This document shows positions 17,513-26,501 of a stretch of DNA of 64,000 nt, piece by piece (the first letter of the stretch is position 1; each line of letters opens with the position of its first letter). The notes beneath the pieces were generated by a model. It made no database searches. It saw nothing but the letters and a program-made list of their open reading frames with translations, and was not told the origin of the DNA. The translations under genes were made by a program, and so were the position numbers. Source of the stretch: an uncultured bacterium. GTDB taxonomy: Bacteria > Edwardsbacteria > AC1 > EtOH8. The DNA lies in assembly GCA_937863685.1 (NCBI GenBank), contig CALMGM010000013.1:1-64000 (forward strand). The letters are read 5' to 3'.

Positions 17513-18169
17513 CTATTTTTTGAACAGCTTGCCGAACAGGCCCTTCTTGGTCTCCTTTTCGACAATGGCGTAGCGCTGTCTGGCTTGGCTGTTGTTGGGG
17601 TCCCACTTGAGGGCTTCCTTGAACTGTTCTTTGGCCTTCTCGGCCATGCCGGCCAGCTGGTAGATGATGCCCAGGCTCAGATAATGCTCGGCGTTGTACA
17701 TCTCCATCTGAATGGCCTTGTCGCAGTACATCTTGGCCTCCTCCAGCGGTCCGCCGGCCTTGATCACGGCTATACCCAGCCGGTCGTAGTAGATGGCCTT
17801 TTTGGGATTGAGCTTGGCGGCTGCCCGGAAATACTCCACTGCCCGTTTGAATTCGTTGGACTTATAGGCCTCCACTCCGTGGCGGTAGGCCATATCCGCC
17901 TGGTTGTCCTGGACCGAATGGGCCTGGACCCCGGCCGCCTTTTCGGCCAGCTGCTTGTTGTACTGGGTCCGGCGGTTCTTGTCGATCAGGGTGTGATAAG
18001 CCTCATTGATGTCCTGAAAGACGGAATTGGCCAGCCCGTCCTTCGATTCGGCCGGGTTCTTGTCGGGATGATGTTGCATGGCCAGCTTGCGGTAGGCCTG
18101 CTTGATCTCAGCCTCGCTGGACAGCCGGTCCACCCCCAAAATGGAATAATAATCCTTCAGTTGGGTCAT
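17513..18169 (-). CDS. J-domain protein with TPR repeats
   Basis: A 218-residue cytoplasmic co-chaperone-like protein. Residues 5-70 are a J domain (DYYSILGVDRLSSEAEIKQA) with the HPD motif intact at 34-36, so it can in principle stimulate a DnaK ATPase. Residues about 92-200 contain three TPR units (ADMAYRHGVEAYKSNEFKRA, AIYYDRLGIAVIKAGG, AEHYLSLGIIYQLAGM). The zinc and C-terminal domains of true DnaJ are absent. The start overlaps the stop of the upstream TPR gene by four bases, and it precedes the V-ATPase genes in the same direction, so it may assist assembly of that complex (inference). Confidence 0.92.
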   Translation of the reverse strand: MTQLKDYYSILGVDRLSSEAEIKQAYRKLAMQHHPDKNPAESKDGLANSVFQDINEAYHTLIDKNRRTQYNKQLAEKAAGVQAHSVQDNQADMAYRHGVEAYKSNEFKRAVEYFRAAAKLNPKKAIYYDRLGIAVIKAGGPLEEAKMYCDKAIQMEMYNAEHYLSLGIIYQLAGMAEKAKEQFKEALKWDPNNSQARQRYAIVEKETKKGLFGKLFKK

Positions 18170-19128
18170 TTTTTGCTTCTTCCTGATTTACGGGGAGGTG
18201 TCTTTTCGGAAAGTCTTTCCATGGCCTCGGCCGCCAGGATATTTTTCGGTTCCAGGGAGACCGCCTTTTTGCAGGCAGTCAGCGCCTGGCTTTTCCGGTC
18301 CAGCCTCTCGTTCACTATGGACAGGTTAAGCCAGGCCCGGGTAAAATGCGGGGCCAGCTTTACCGCTTGTTTTAGCAATCTGGCGGCTTTGCTCCACTCC
18401 CCGGTATGGGTGTAACACACCCCCAGCAGGTTGTAGATATCGGCATAGCCGGGTTTCAGCTTCTTGGCCTGCAGAAAATACTTGACCGCCTCCTGGCAGC
18501 TGTTGTCCCGCAATGCATCCTGGCCCAAGGCACACAGTGTCTCGGCCCGGTCGGGCGATGTTTTAAAGGCCAGGTTGAAGTCTTTTATGGCCTTGGCCAG
18601 GTCTCCCTTATTGACCTCCGCCAGGGCTTTGTCGTACAGCTCCTGTTTGTAAAAGTTTGTCTTGGCTGACAATCCGATGAAAAGTTTCACGGCTTTTTCT
18701 GGCAGGTTCTGCTCTGCAGCCAGGTAAGCCTGGGAAAGAAGGGCTTCGATATAGTTGGGGTTGATCTCCAATGCTTTCTTGAAGAAATTTTCGGCCTGCT
18801 GGTATTCATGCCTTCCGGCATAGATGCGCCCCAGTGACAGGTGGAGGTCGGCGTACCTGGGAGCCAGCTTGATGGCCTCCCGGTATTCCTCGATGGCCGC
18901 CGTGGCGTTGCCTTGTTTCCAGTACAGTTTGGCCATGGCCACCCGGGCCTCGATAAGGTAGAAGGTGACCACATCGCTGCATTTGTGCCCCACCGTCTCG
19001 TCGTGCTGCCGGATCATCTCCAACGACTCGATGGTCTGGTGGTAATTGCCTTCGTTGAAAGATTTCAGAGCCAGTTTGAGGAACTGGTTCAGGCAATGCT
19101 GATCCAAGATCTCCCTGACAAAAGCCAT
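18166..19128 (-). CDS. Tetratricopeptide-repeat protein
   Basis: A 320-residue soluble protein composed of about eight TPR units, for example AKLYWKQGNATAAIEEYREA, YADLHLSLGRIYAGRHEYQQ, ADIYNLLGVCYTHTGEWSKA and TRAWLNLSIVNERLDRKSQA, with a basic tail. No enzymatic domain is visible. AGGTGAGAT precedes the ATG. It is the first gene of the transcription unit that continues through the J-protein into the V-ATPase genes, with the four-base overlap arguing for coupled translation. Probably a scaffold. Confidence 0.88.
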   Translation of the reverse strand: MAFVREILDQHCLNQFLKLALKSFNEGNYHQTIESLEMIRQHDETVGHKCSDVVTFYLIEARVAMAKLYWKQGNATAAIEEYREAIKLAPRYADLHLSLGRIYAGRHEYQQAENFFKKALEINPNYIEALLSQAYLAAEQNLPEKAVKLFIGLSAKTNFYKQELYDKALAEVNKGDLAKAIKDFNLAFKTSPDRAETLCALGQDALRDNSCQEAVKYFLQAKKLKPGYADIYNLLGVCYTHTGEWSKAARLLKQAVKLAPHFTRAWLNLSIVNERLDRKSQALTACKKAVSLEPKNILAAEAMERLSEKTPPRKSGRSKK

Positions 19129-19194
19129 ATCTCACCTGCCTTGCTGGTTATAAAACCTTGGGGTTAAGGGGAAGGAAAAATCGGAGGCTGTTTC

Positions 19195-19279
19195 TGGTGC
19201 CGGGAGGGGGAGTCGAACCCCCACAGCTTGCGCCATACGCACCTCAAACGTACGTGTCTGCCAGTTCCACCATCCCGGC
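19195..19279 (-). tRNA. tRNA-Leu (anticodon GAG)
   Basis: The minus strand reads GCCGGGA (acceptor), a D-arm GTGGAACTGGCAGACAC, an anticodon stem TACGT/GCGTA with loop TTGAGGT giving anticodon GAG, a long class II variable arm, a T-arm GGGGGTTCGACTCCCCC, then TCCCGGC, discriminator A and an encoded CCA at 19195-19197. The size of 85 bases and long variable arm are right for tRNA-Leu. Confidence 0.95.
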
Positions 19280-19339
19280 GATCATTGATGATAAGACAAT
19301 AAACCGATTGCAGTTCCGCTTTTATCGGCAAGGGTAATT

Positions 19340-20869
19340 TTAATCTAAATCCACCCATCTGTCAACAGAAAATTCCCGGGTGATGTCCCGGCCGCCGGCC
19401 AGATCGGTTATTTTGAACTGGGAGACGTTGTCCAGTGTCTCCCGCTTCAGCCGGATATCGGCCCGGTAGCGCTTTTTGATATCATCGGCCAGCTTCCGTC
19501 CCTGCCGCTCCAGGTAATCTATGAACAGGGGGTGGGCCGCTATCTCCAGCCGGCGGTTGCGGATGTTGCGATCGGCCTGCAGGAACCAGCGCTCCAGGCG
19601 GGCGGCCATGGTCTCGGGCGACAGTACCCGTCCGGTGCCCTGACAGGTGGGACAGCTATGGGAGAAGGCCTGCCACAGGCTGGGCCGTACCCGCTTGCGG
19701 CTCATCTCCACCAGCCCCAGCGGGGAGATCTCATAGACCTTGGGTTTGGAACGGTCGTCCTTGAGGGCCTCCTTCAGCTCGGCCAGCACCTTGCGGCGGT
19801 TGGCCTCCCGGTCCATGTCGATGAAATCTATCACGATGATGCCCCCGATGTCCCGCAGCCTCAGCTGCCGGGCTATCTCCCGGGCCGCCTCGATGTTGAC
19901 CCGGGTGATGGTGCCCTCGGCGTCCCGCTTGCCGGTGTACCGCCCGGAATTGACGTCCACGGTCACCAGGGCCTCGGTCTGCTCGATCACGATCCGGCCC
20001 CCGCTCTTCAGCCACACCTTCTGCTGCAGGGCCTTCTCGATCTGGGATTCGATGTCGTAGGCCTCGAACAGAGGGATGTCCTCCCGGTACAGCAGCAGGC
20101 GCTTCTTCAGGGCGGGGTCCAGGTTCTTGACGTATTCGGCGATCTGGTCGTGGGTCCGCTTGTCGTCCACCACCAGGCTGCCGATCTCCATGGCGGCCAG
20201 CTCCCTCAGGAAGCTGATGACCATGGGGGGCTCGGAATACACCCGGGACGATATCTTGGCCTTGCGGTAATCCCGCTTGACCTGCTGCCAGGTCTTCAGC
20301 AGTATCTTGAGGTCCCGCCCGAAGCCCTTTTCATCCTCGCCCTCGGCGGCGGTGCGGATCACCAGCCCGTAGCCCTGGGGCAGGTGCTTTAGAAATTCCT
20401 CCTTCAGCCGGCGCCGTTCGGCCCGGTCCTCCACCCGGCGGGAGACCCCCACCCGCTCCTCGTTGGGCACCAGTACGCAGAAGCGTCCGGCAAATGAGAC
20501 GTGGGAGGTCAGCCGGGGGCCCTTGCCGCCGATGGGCTCCTTGGACACCTGGACCATCACCTCCTGTCCGTTCTTCAGGACGTCCTCTATCTTCCGGGCG
20601 GGTTTGGCCCTGGAGCGGTCGTCCGGCTCCAGATCGCCGGGATCGAAGGCGGTGTCGGAAAAGGCCAAAAACCCGCTCTTGCCGAAGCCGATGTCCACGA
20701 AGGCCGCCTGCAGACCCGGCAGGACCTTCTCCACCCGGCCCTTGTAGATGTCCCCCACCATCCGCTGTTCGGCGCTGCGTTCCAGCCACAGTTCCACCAG
20801 ACGGCCCTCCTCCAAAAGGGCGATCCTGGTCTCGTGGGAGGTGGTATTGATAATGATATCCGTTGCCAT
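19340..20869 (-). CDS. rng: Ribonuclease E/G family endoribonuclease
   Basis: A 509-residue protein, the length of RNase G rather than full RNase E. It starts [20 protein letters not shown], followed by an S1 domain (about 37-130, [20 protein letters not shown]). Then come the RNase H-like/5'-sensor region and the DNase I-like catalytic part ([17 protein letters not shown] and [17 protein letters not shown], containing the catalytic aspartates), and a CPTCQGTG zinc-link motif near 405 that joins the dimer. The long scaffold tail of RNase E is absent. It cleaves single-stranded A/U-rich RNA in rRNA processing and mRNA decay. GGAAGAG precedes the ATG. Confidence 0.95.
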   Translation of the reverse strand: MATDIIINTTSHETRIALLEEGRLVELWLERSAEQRMVGDIYKGRVEKVLPGLQAAFVDIGFGKSGFLAFSDTAFDPGDLEPDDRSRAKPARKIEDVLKNGQEVMVQVSKEPIGGKGPRLTSHVSFAGRFCVLVPNEERVGVSRRVEDRAERRRLKEEFLKHLPQGYGLVIRTAAEGEDEKGFGRDLKILLKTWQQVKRDYRKAKISSRVYSEPPMVISFLRELAAMEIGSLVVDDKRTHDQIAEYVKNLDPALKKRLLLYREDIPLFEAYDIESQIEKALQQKVWLKSGGRIVIEQTEALVTVDVNSGRYTGKRDAEGTITRVNIEAAREIARQLRLRDIGGIIVIDFIDMDREANRRKVLAELKEALKDDRSKPKVYEISPLGLVEMSRKRVRPSLWQAFSHSCPTCQGTGRVLSPETMAARLERWFLQADRNIRNRRLEIAAHPLFIDYLERQGRKLADDIKKRYRADIRLKRETLDNVSQFKITDLAGGRDITREFSVDRWVDLD

Positions 20870-20937
20870 GATACTCTTCCATTCCTTATGATTTGATATC
20901 GGCCGTATCCGATGGTATCTGAAATCAGCCGATGTTT

Positions 20938-21693
20938 TTATTTTTGGGTTTTCATTTCCTTCAAGAGCAGGTCTATCCCCTTCAGGGTCAGCAGCACATC
21001 AGCCCGGCATCCCCTGAACTCCGGGGCAAATAAGGGACCCAGCCCTCCGGTGAAAACCACCCGGGGATTGTGCTTGGCCTCCCGGGATATCCGGCCGATC
21101 AGTTCTTTGATCATCCCCACGGTCCCCCAGTAAAGGCCCGATTCGATGCACTCCCGGGTATCGCCTCCCAGTGATCGGGGCCTTTTTTTCAGTTTGATCA
21201 GGGGAAGGGCGGCGGTATGCTCTTTGAGCGTCCTGGCCATGGTGCCCGGGCCGGGGGCGATGGCCCCGCCCAGGAACCGCCCCCTGGCATCGACCGCATC
21301 CCAGGTGACGGCGGTCCCGATGTCCACCACCAGGGCCGGGCCGCCGTATAGATGATAGGCCGCATAGGCGTTGATCAGCCGATCGATCCCCAGTTTCCGG
21401 GGCTTGCGGTACCGGATAATTTTGCTGTCGAAGCTGCGAGAAGCGATCGCCACCAGCGGCATGCCCGGCAGCCCCCGGAAGACTTTTTTGACCAGGGCCG
21501 CGAGGGGCGGGGAGACCGAGATCAGGCCGGCCCGATCTATGGGATGCCGGATGATGAATTTTCCAAGGAAGATCCGGATCTTTTTTTCGCTGATGTCCCG
21601 CCCGTAATAAAGGACCCCACCGGCCGCAGGCCGGCCGTTTCGGAAGACCGCCGCCCGGATCTTGCTGTTGCCTATGTCCAGGCACAGGTTCAT
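20938..21693 (-). CDS. coaX: Type III pantothenate kinase
   Basis: Start chosen at MNLCLDIGNSKIRAAVF because its ATG overlaps the birA stop (ATGA); 251 residues. The ASKHA-fold motifs of CoaX are present: DIGNSKIR (phosphate 1), GIDRLINAYAAY, DIGTAVTWDAVD (phosphate 2) and GGAIAPGPGTMARTLKEHTA. It phosphorylates pantothenate as the first step of CoA synthesis. The birA-coaX pair is a common arrangement. The same genome window also encodes panB, panC and panD, so the route to pantothenate and its first activation are both covered. Confidence 0.95.
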   Translation of the reverse strand: MNLCLDIGNSKIRAAVFRNGRPAAGGVLYYGRDISEKKIRIFLGKFIIRHPIDRAGLISVSPPLAALVKKVFRGLPGMPLVAIASRSFDSKIIRYRKPRKLGIDRLINAYAAYHLYGGPALVVDIGTAVTWDAVDARGRFLGGAIAPGPGTMARTLKEHTAALPLIKLKKRPRSLGGDTRECIESGLYWGTVGMIKELIGRISREAKHNPRVVFTGGLGPLFAPEFRGCRADVLLTLKGIDLLLKEMKTQK

Positions 21694-22484
21694 GGCTCCA
21701 TCTCCATGACGGTGCCGGAACTGCATTTTACGGTCCGCCCCTGGTCGTCTGCCAGCAGCAGGCCGCCGTCGCTGTCGAACCCGCTTACTACCCCCCTTAA
21801 TCTGATGCCCAGCCCGTCCTGGACCGAGGCCCGTTTGCCCTTGAGGAAGAACCTTGCCGAGAGCCTCTCGGTAAAAGCCTTCAAGCCCTGCTCCCGGAAA
21901 ATCCGGTAATCAGTCTCTAACCCGTACAACAGCCCCATCAGCAGGTCCTCCCGGGAGCAGACCTTTCCGGTCTCCAGCCGGAGCGAGGAGGCGGTATCGC
22001 ACAAATCCAGCGGTACCAGCTCGTTGTTGACGTTCAGGCCGATCCCGATGACCGCGTTATCTATCAGTCCGCCGTGGGACTGCATCTCGGTAAGCATGCC
22101 TCCCACTTTGCGATTATTGCAGTACAGGTCGTTGGGCCATTTCACAGCCATCGGGGCTTTGGCGATGCCTTCGATGGCCTCCGCCGCCGAACAGCCCAGG
22201 GCCAGGGTCATCCCTGACAGTTTGATGGATGGCAGCGCCGGCTTCAGCAGCAGGGAGAGATACAGCCCCGGTCCCGGCGGCGAATACCAGCTGTTGCCCT
22301 GCCGGCCCCGCCCGGCCGTCTGTTGTTCGGCGACCACCACTATACCCTGCCGGGCGGCCGAACCCCTGGACAGCTCAGCCAGATGGCTGCTGGTGGAATC
22401 AAGCTGCTCGAAATAGAGCAGCTCCCGCCCGAATTCCCGGGTCCTCAGGTTCTTCTTTATATATTCGATATCCAGCGGCTTCAT
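21690..22484 (-). CDS. birA: Biotin--[acetyl-CoA-carboxylase] ligase (monofunctional)
   Basis: A 264-residue biotin protein ligase. Motifs: LDSTSSHLAELSRG, QTAGRGRQGNSWYSPPG (the GRGRxG biotinyl-AMP loop), LYLSLLLKP, VKWPNDLYCN (KWPND, lysine for biotin transfer), GGMLTEMQS and GIGLNVN. The N-terminal helix-turn-helix of E. coli BirA is missing, so it should not repress transcription itself. A short C-terminal SH3-like domain is present (GIRLRGVVSGFDSDGGLLL). It overlaps coaX by four bases. Confidence 0.95.
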   Translation of the reverse strand: MKPLDIEYIKKNLRTREFGRELLYFEQLDSTSSHLAELSRGSAARQGIVVVAEQQTAGRGRQGNSWYSPPGPGLYLSLLLKPALPSIKLSGMTLALGCSAAEAIEGIAKAPMAVKWPNDLYCNNRKVGGMLTEMQSHGGLIDNAVIGIGLNVNNELVPLDLCDTASSLRLETGKVCSREDLLMGLLYGLETDYRIFREQGLKAFTERLSARFFLKGKRASVQDGLGIRLRGVVSGFDSDGGLLLADDQGRTVKCSSGTVMEMEP

Positions 22485-22542
22485 AGCTTTCCCGTCATTT
22501 TCAACTGATACTAATGATACATCAAACAGATGATTTTAGCAA

Positions 22543-22574
22543 TAAAAAACCCTCTCCAGATTCATTTGGAGAGG
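22543..22574 (-). terminator. Rho-independent terminator after the pilT-like gene
   Basis: On the minus strand CCTCTCCA-AATGAATC-TGGAGAGG is followed by GTTTTTTATT. It lies 36 bases past the pilT-like stop. The stem belongs to the same CTCTCC/GGAGAG palindrome family found elsewhere in the window, here used as a terminator. Confidence 0.75.
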
Positions 22575-22609
22575 ATTAAGGATGAGGTCGATCCGACAAT
22601 GCGGGGTCC

Positions 22610-24094
22610 CTATTTCACCTCGTCGATGAACGAGGTGTCGAAACCGTCCCGCTTCAGCTGGTTAAGCAAATCGATCTTGTCCATTGATTTTATGTAGGCG
22701 TCCTTGGGCTCCACCAGCTTCTTTTTGACGAAATCCATCAGCGATTCGTTCAACATCACCATCCCCATCTTGCGGTTGGTCTGGATGATGGACGGCAGCT
22801 GGTAGGTCTTGCCCTCCCGGATCAGGTTGGACACCGCCGGGATCCCCAGCAGCACCTCCATGGCGGCCACCCGCCCGCCCCCGATCTTCTTGCACAGGGT
22901 CTGGGCCACCACCCCCTTCAGGGATTCTGACAGCATCACCCGGATCTGCTCCTGGCGGTCGGGCGGGAACTGCTCTATCACCCGGTCCACCGTGCTGGCG
23001 GCGGTGGAGGTGTGCAGGGTGCCGAACACCAGGTGTCCGGTCTCGGCGGTCTCGATGGCGATGGAGATGGTCTCCAGATCGCGCATCTCTCCCACCAGCA
23101 CAATGTCCGGATCCTCCCGCAGGGCCGCCCGCAGAGCGTTCTTGAAGGACTCGGTGTGGCTGCCGATCTCCCGCTGGTTGACCAGGCATTTCTTGTTCTC
23201 GTGGACGAACTCTATGGGATCCTCCAGGGTGATTATATGGTCGCTCCGGGTGCGGTTTATCAGGTCCACCAGGGCGCATAGGGTGGTTGATTTACCCGAG
23301 CCGGTTGGCCCGGTCACCAGCACCAGCCCCTTGGAGAGGTAGCACAGGTTCTGGATGGCATGGGAAAGATTAAGGTCCTCCACTGTCACGGTCTTGGAAG
23401 GGATCACCCGCAGCACCCCTCCCATCCCCCGACGGTCGGAAAAATAATTGACCCGGAACCTGGCCAGCCCGGGGATCTCGTAGGCAAAATCGGTGTCGTT
23501 GTGTTCTTCGTACTGCTGGCGGTATCGGGCCCCGGCTATTTCCAGCAGGATCCTCCGGGTGTCGGCTGGGGACGACACCGGATATTCCTGCAGTTTTCTG
23601 ATCTCGCCGTCGATCCTTACGCAGGGCTTCTCCCCGGCCGACAGATGCAGGTCCGAGCCCTTGCGCTCCACCAGCAGATGCAGCAATTTGTCAATCTCGG
23701 CAGGCTTATACGATCCGGGAATAGCTGTGGCAGGGGATGCCGGCGGGGCGCCGGCATCCGGGACAGCCGGCGTTTCTTGGCGGGCTTCCGCGGCACCGGC
23801 CGGCAGGAACACCGCCTTGATGCTGTGGCCCTGCATGCTGACCGTACCGTGATATTCTCCCATCGGGCCTTTATAGGTGAATTCCACCGATGGCTGGTCC
23901 ATCAGCTTCTCCCTCTCGGCCGGGGACATGATCTCCGATAGCAGCCCCATCACCTCCTGGTTGGTGAACTTTTGTTTGGAGACGGTTTGAATGCCGGACG
24001 GGGTTTTGAACTGCGGCTCCGATTCGCTGGCCAGGTAAAACTCGCTGGCCCGGTAATCGTTCATTGCCTTGAAAAATACATCTATCTTTGCCAT
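22610..24094 (-). CDS. PilT-type twitching ATPase with duplicated N-terminal domain
   Basis: A 494-residue secretion-type ATPase. The C-terminal 350 residues are a standard PilT: DKLLHLLVERKGSDLHLSAG (N2 domain), Walker A GPTGSGKS, an Asp box (ITLEDPIEFVHE), Walker B (DPDIVLVGEMRD) and the His box (TGHLVFGTLHT). Ahead of these, residues 1-100 (DVFFKAMNDYRASEFYLASE, LMDQPSVEFTYKGPMGEYHG) look like a second, degenerate copy of the PilT N-terminal PAS-like domain, joined by a Pro/Ala linker (about 105-145). PilT retracts type IV pili at the inner membrane; no other pilus gene is in the window. It follows a small partner gene by two bases and ends at a terminator. Confidence 0.93.
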   Translation of the reverse strand: MAKIDVFFKAMNDYRASEFYLASESEPQFKTPSGIQTVSKQKFTNQEVMGLLSEIMSPAEREKLMDQPSVEFTYKGPMGEYHGTVSMQGHSIKAVFLPAGAAEARQETPAVPDAGAPPASPATAIPGSYKPAEIDKLLHLLVERKGSDLHLSAGEKPCVRIDGEIRKLQEYPVSSPADTRRILLEIAGARYRQQYEEHNDTDFAYEIPGLARFRVNYFSDRRGMGGVLRVIPSKTVTVEDLNLSHAIQNLCYLSKGLVLVTGPTGSGKSTTLCALVDLINRTRSDHIITLEDPIEFVHENKKCLVNQREIGSHTESFKNALRAALREDPDIVLVGEMRDLETISIAIETAETGHLVFGTLHTSTAASTVDRVIEQFPPDRQEQIRVMLSESLKGVVAQTLCKKIGGGRVAAMEVLLGIPAVSNLIREGKTYQLPSIIQTNRKMGMVMLNESLMDFVKKKLVEPKDAYIKSMDKIDLLNQLKRDGFDTSFIDEVK

Positions 24095-24096
24095 TT

Positions 24097-24567
24097 TTAT
24101 CTCCCTGGTATTACGAAGCTGATGTGTCTGCGGTTGACTATATGGGCGATGTGATCGGTGACCAGCAAAAAGAATCTCTCGCTCTGGTTCAAAAAATCTA
24201 TGGCCCGGGATTTCTCCGGCGGCAGGTCTATATAGGCCTTTCCGCTCAGCTTGAAGTTGTCGTTGAACACCACCGTCATCGGCTCCTCCTTGATGCCCAT
24301 GGCCTCCCGGTCCAGATCGTCTGCCTCCACCTCCAGGGCCACCGATACTTCCATGATCCTGGCCTTGTTGATCACGTTGATGGAGGGGGCGGTGGCCACC
24401 TTGAGCACGAAGAATTCCTCGGGCTCGTTCATGAAATCCAGCACCGTTTCCTGGCCGATATGGTTCTTGGCCATCAGGCTCAGGAACAGGTCGCCCTTGA
24501 TCACCTGCTGATCACGGCATCGCATGGTGACCGACACCATCCTTTTCTCTACTGCCAGATGCTGCAT
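24097..24567 (-). CDS. Tandem-domain protein linked to the PilT-like ATPase (156 aa)
   Basis: Start chosen at MQHLAVEKR, since GGGGGAG lies eight bases upstream and a longer frame only re-reads the ferritin-like gene. The protein consists of two similar halves: MVSVTMRCRDQQVIKGDLF, TVLDFMNEPEEFFVL and INVINKARIMEVSV in the first; MTVVFNDNFKLSGKAYID, RAIDFLNQSERFFLL and HIVNRRHISFVIP in the second. The unit V-x-F-x-x-x-x-x-x-G...DFLN...FF-L...V-N-x-x-x-I resembles DUF6812-type domains (assignment uncertain). No signal or membrane segment. The two-base gap to the PilT-like gene suggests a shared function. Confidence 0.78.
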   Translation of the reverse strand: MQHLAVEKRMVSVTMRCRDQQVIKGDLFLSLMAKNHIGQETVLDFMNEPEEFFVLKVATAPSINVINKARIMEVSVALEVEADDLDREAMGIKEEPMTVVFNDNFKLSGKAYIDLPPEKSRAIDFLNQSERFFLLVTDHIAHIVNRRHISFVIPGR

Positions 24568-24587
24568 TATATCTCCCCCGTTTGCAT

Positions 24588-25121
24588 TTATGAGTTCATC
24601 CAGTTCCAGGTGTTGCTCTCGGAACGCTCCAGCCAGTCCCCGCTGTTGGTCAGGTAGGCATAGACGTTGGACAGTGCCTCGTAGTGCTTGGTCTCCTCCT
24701 CCAGCATCCGCTTGAAGAATTCCTTCTCCGGGCCGTCCACCGCGGCATTCACGAATTTCTGGTACATCTTGTAGCTGTACCATTCCATGTCCATGGCCAC
24801 CTTCATGCCCGAGATGTTGTCCAGCTTTTCCTTGGATCGGGTGTGATTGATCCTGGCGAAGACCTTTTTCATCTCGGCCTCCAGATAGCCGATCTTCTTC
24901 CCCCGGGGCTCGGGCCAGCTTTGCCCCTGGGTGATGGCCGAATAGATCTCGTTTATCCGGCCGATATGCTCCACCTCCTGCATGGCCAGCTGGTCGAATA
25001 GCCGCTTGGCCAGTATGTTGCCGGTCTTTTCGGACATCTTGAGGTAGAAAGCGCTGCCTTTATGCTCCAGCTTAAGTGCCGCCCGCAGAGCTTTGGGCAT
25101 GGCCTTTTTGGATATTTTCAT
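24588..25121 (-). CDS. Ferritin-like (rubrerythrin-type) di-iron protein
   Basis: Start MKISKKAMPK chosen for the upstream AAGGA; 177 residues. It is a four-helix bundle with the expected metal ligands: KLEHKGSAFYLKMSE (E in helix 1), MQEVEHIGRINEIY (ExxH), MKVAMDMEWYSYKMY (E, Y) and MLEEETKHYEALSNVY (ExxH). The C-terminal rubredoxin domain of classical rubrerythrin is absent. The likely role is iron-dependent peroxide or oxygen handling in the cytoplasm. It is in the same direction and close to the molybdopterin lipoprotein gene upstream (13 bases). Confidence 0.88.
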   Translation of the reverse strand: MKISKKAMPKALRAALKLEHKGSAFYLKMSEKTGNILAKRLFDQLAMQEVEHIGRINEIYSAITQGQSWPEPRGKKIGYLEAEMKKVFARINHTRSKEKLDNISGMKVAMDMEWYSYKMYQKFVNAAVDGPEKEFFKRMLEEETKHYEALSNVYAYLTNSGDWLERSESNTWNWMNS

Positions 25122-25134
25122 CTTTATTTCCTTT

Positions 25135-25800
25135 TCAATAATCCGCATTGTTATCGTAGCCCCGGCTCTCCCAAAAACCCCGGTAGGTGGAATCGGCCGA
25201 AACCTCTATCCGCTGCAGCCACTTCACCCACTTGTAGCCCAGCTTGTCCTCGGCTATCAGCTGGAAGGGAAATCCCGACCGGGCGCTTAAAGTTCGGTTG
25301 TTTATCTTATAGGCCAGCAGGATCTTTTTGCCCACCACTGATCTCAGCGGCAGGGAGGAGCTGTAGCCGTCGGCGGCATGGAATACCAGAGTGTTGGCCT
25401 CCGGTTTGACAGCGGCCGCCTTCAGCAGGTCCTCCACCAGCACCCCCTCGAAAAGGCCCTGGGCGCTCCACCCCTCCACGCAGTGCAGGGTCAGCAGTTT
25501 CTGATACCGGGCCATCCCCAGCACCTGGCGGTAGCTCAATTCCTGTCTGGCCGATACTAGACCGTCTATCACCAAACGGTATCTTGCGGTATCCACCTGC
25601 TGCGGCCCCTGAATGGAATTGTCCCGCAGCTTCTCGAAATCGGTCAGCCGCTGGCCCCGGTACTTTTGTATCACCACCGGTCCCAAATCCTGAACCGGCT
25701 GCAGGCCCTGGTGGCCGTTGTCGTCGGCCGACGACCAGCACCCGGAGACGGCCAGCGCCGCCACACCCAGCAGGATGATCACGGAAGATCGGATATTCAT
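25135..25800 (-). CDS. Molybdopterin-binding oxidoreductase lipoprotein (sulfite oxidase/MsrP fold)
   Basis: Start MNIRSSVIILLG has GGGGAGGCTGT upstream; 221 residues. The lipobox is AVSGC, so it should be an anchored periplasmic protein. The SUOX fold shows as YRLVIDGLVSARQELSYRQV, then LLTLHCVEGWSAQGLFEGV with the molybdenum-ligand cysteine, VFHAADGYSSSLPLRSV, LLAYKINNRTLSARSGFPFQ (usual: LAYxxNGxxLxxxHGFPxR) and GYKWVKWLQRIEV. There is no C-terminal dimerisation domain. The moaA/moaC/mogA genes of this window would supply its cofactor. Substrate unknown; methionine-sulfoxide reductase-like activity is one option. Confidence 0.88.
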   Translation of the reverse strand: MNIRSSVIILLGVAALAVSGCWSSADDNGHQGLQPVQDLGPVVIQKYRGQRLTDFEKLRDNSIQGPQQVDTARYRLVIDGLVSARQELSYRQVLGMARYQKLLTLHCVEGWSAQGLFEGVLVEDLLKAAAVKPEANTLVFHAADGYSSSLPLRSVVGKKILLAYKINNRTLSARSGFPFQLIAEDKLGYKWVKWLQRIEVSADSTYRGFWESRGYDNNADY

Positions 25801-25870
25801 ACAGCCTCCCCGGCTATGATACAATAATCGCCCGCTATAGTCAATCGATAATCCTGCCCGGGGCACATAG

Positions 25871-26497
25871 CTATATCGACGATCCCAGGTTCTCGATCTT
25901 CATCAGCAGTTCGGATTGTCCCTCGGAGGTGTTGACATCAACCACCGTGAACAGGGGGTCTATCTTGTTGACCGCCTGCAGCGAGGCGGCAAAACTGCCC
26001 AGCTGGTAGTAGCACTCGGCCAGCAGCAGGTTCAGCTCCCGGTGGTCCATCACTTGGTCGGCCGACAGCAGGTATTTGTGGGAGAATCTCCATAGACTGT
26101 CGGAGGCCAGCACCAGGCTGTCGTTCCGGACGGCCGCCGGGCAGCTGTCAAGCGAGGCGTAGACGAATGACAGGCCTGCTCTCATCTCGTTGTTGGCCGC
26201 CTGCCGAACCAGGCCGCTGTTGAAGGTGGCCAGGGCTTCGTTCTTATAACCCAAAATGCCCTGACACCAGCCAATGCCGTTATAGGCGTCAACCAGCGAG
26301 GGATCCTTGGCCTTGGCCTGCTGGAAATTGCTCAGGGCGGCGGAAAAACTTCCGGCGTTAAAATATGTCCAGCCCTGGGACAGCAGCTGAGCGGCCGTCA
26401 GCTCTGGCTCCGGAGCGGTGGTCTCCTTGCTGCATCCCAGGACCGCGGCCGCCAGCACCGCCAGGGAATATATCAGGATCTTCTTTTTCATCTTCAT
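25871..26497 (-). CDS. TPR-containing lipoprotein
   Basis: A 208-residue protein with a lipoprotein signal (lipobox AVLGC at about residues 18-22) and TPR-like helices: AAQLLSQGWTYFNAGSFSAA, LVDAYNGIGWCQGILGYKNE and NLLLAECYYQLGSFAASLQA. No enzyme motif. It lies four bases after the M6 protease gene, with which it is almost certainly co-transcribed, and 70 bases before the molybdopterin lipoprotein. Probably a periplasmic scaffold. Confidence 0.85.
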   Translation of the reverse strand: MKMKKKILIYSLAVLAAAVLGCSKETTAPEPELTAAQLLSQGWTYFNAGSFSAALSNFQQAKAKDPSLVDAYNGIGWCQGILGYKNEALATFNSGLVRQAANNEMRAGLSFVYASLDSCPAAVRNDSLVLASDSLWRFSHKYLLSADQVMDHRELNLLLAECYYQLGSFAASLQAVNKIDPLFTVVDVNTSEGQSELLMKIENLGSSI

Positions 26498-26501
26498 CTC
26501 C

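Noticed and set aside
18166-19128. TPR protein as a chaperone or secretion component
   Set aside because: TPR repeats alone do not specify a function; only its position before the J-protein and ATPase genes is informative.
24568-24783. Longer version of the PilT-partner protein starting inside the ferritin-like gene
   Set aside because: The extra 72 residues only re-read the ferritin-like gene in another frame, and a strong ribosome site precedes the shorter start.
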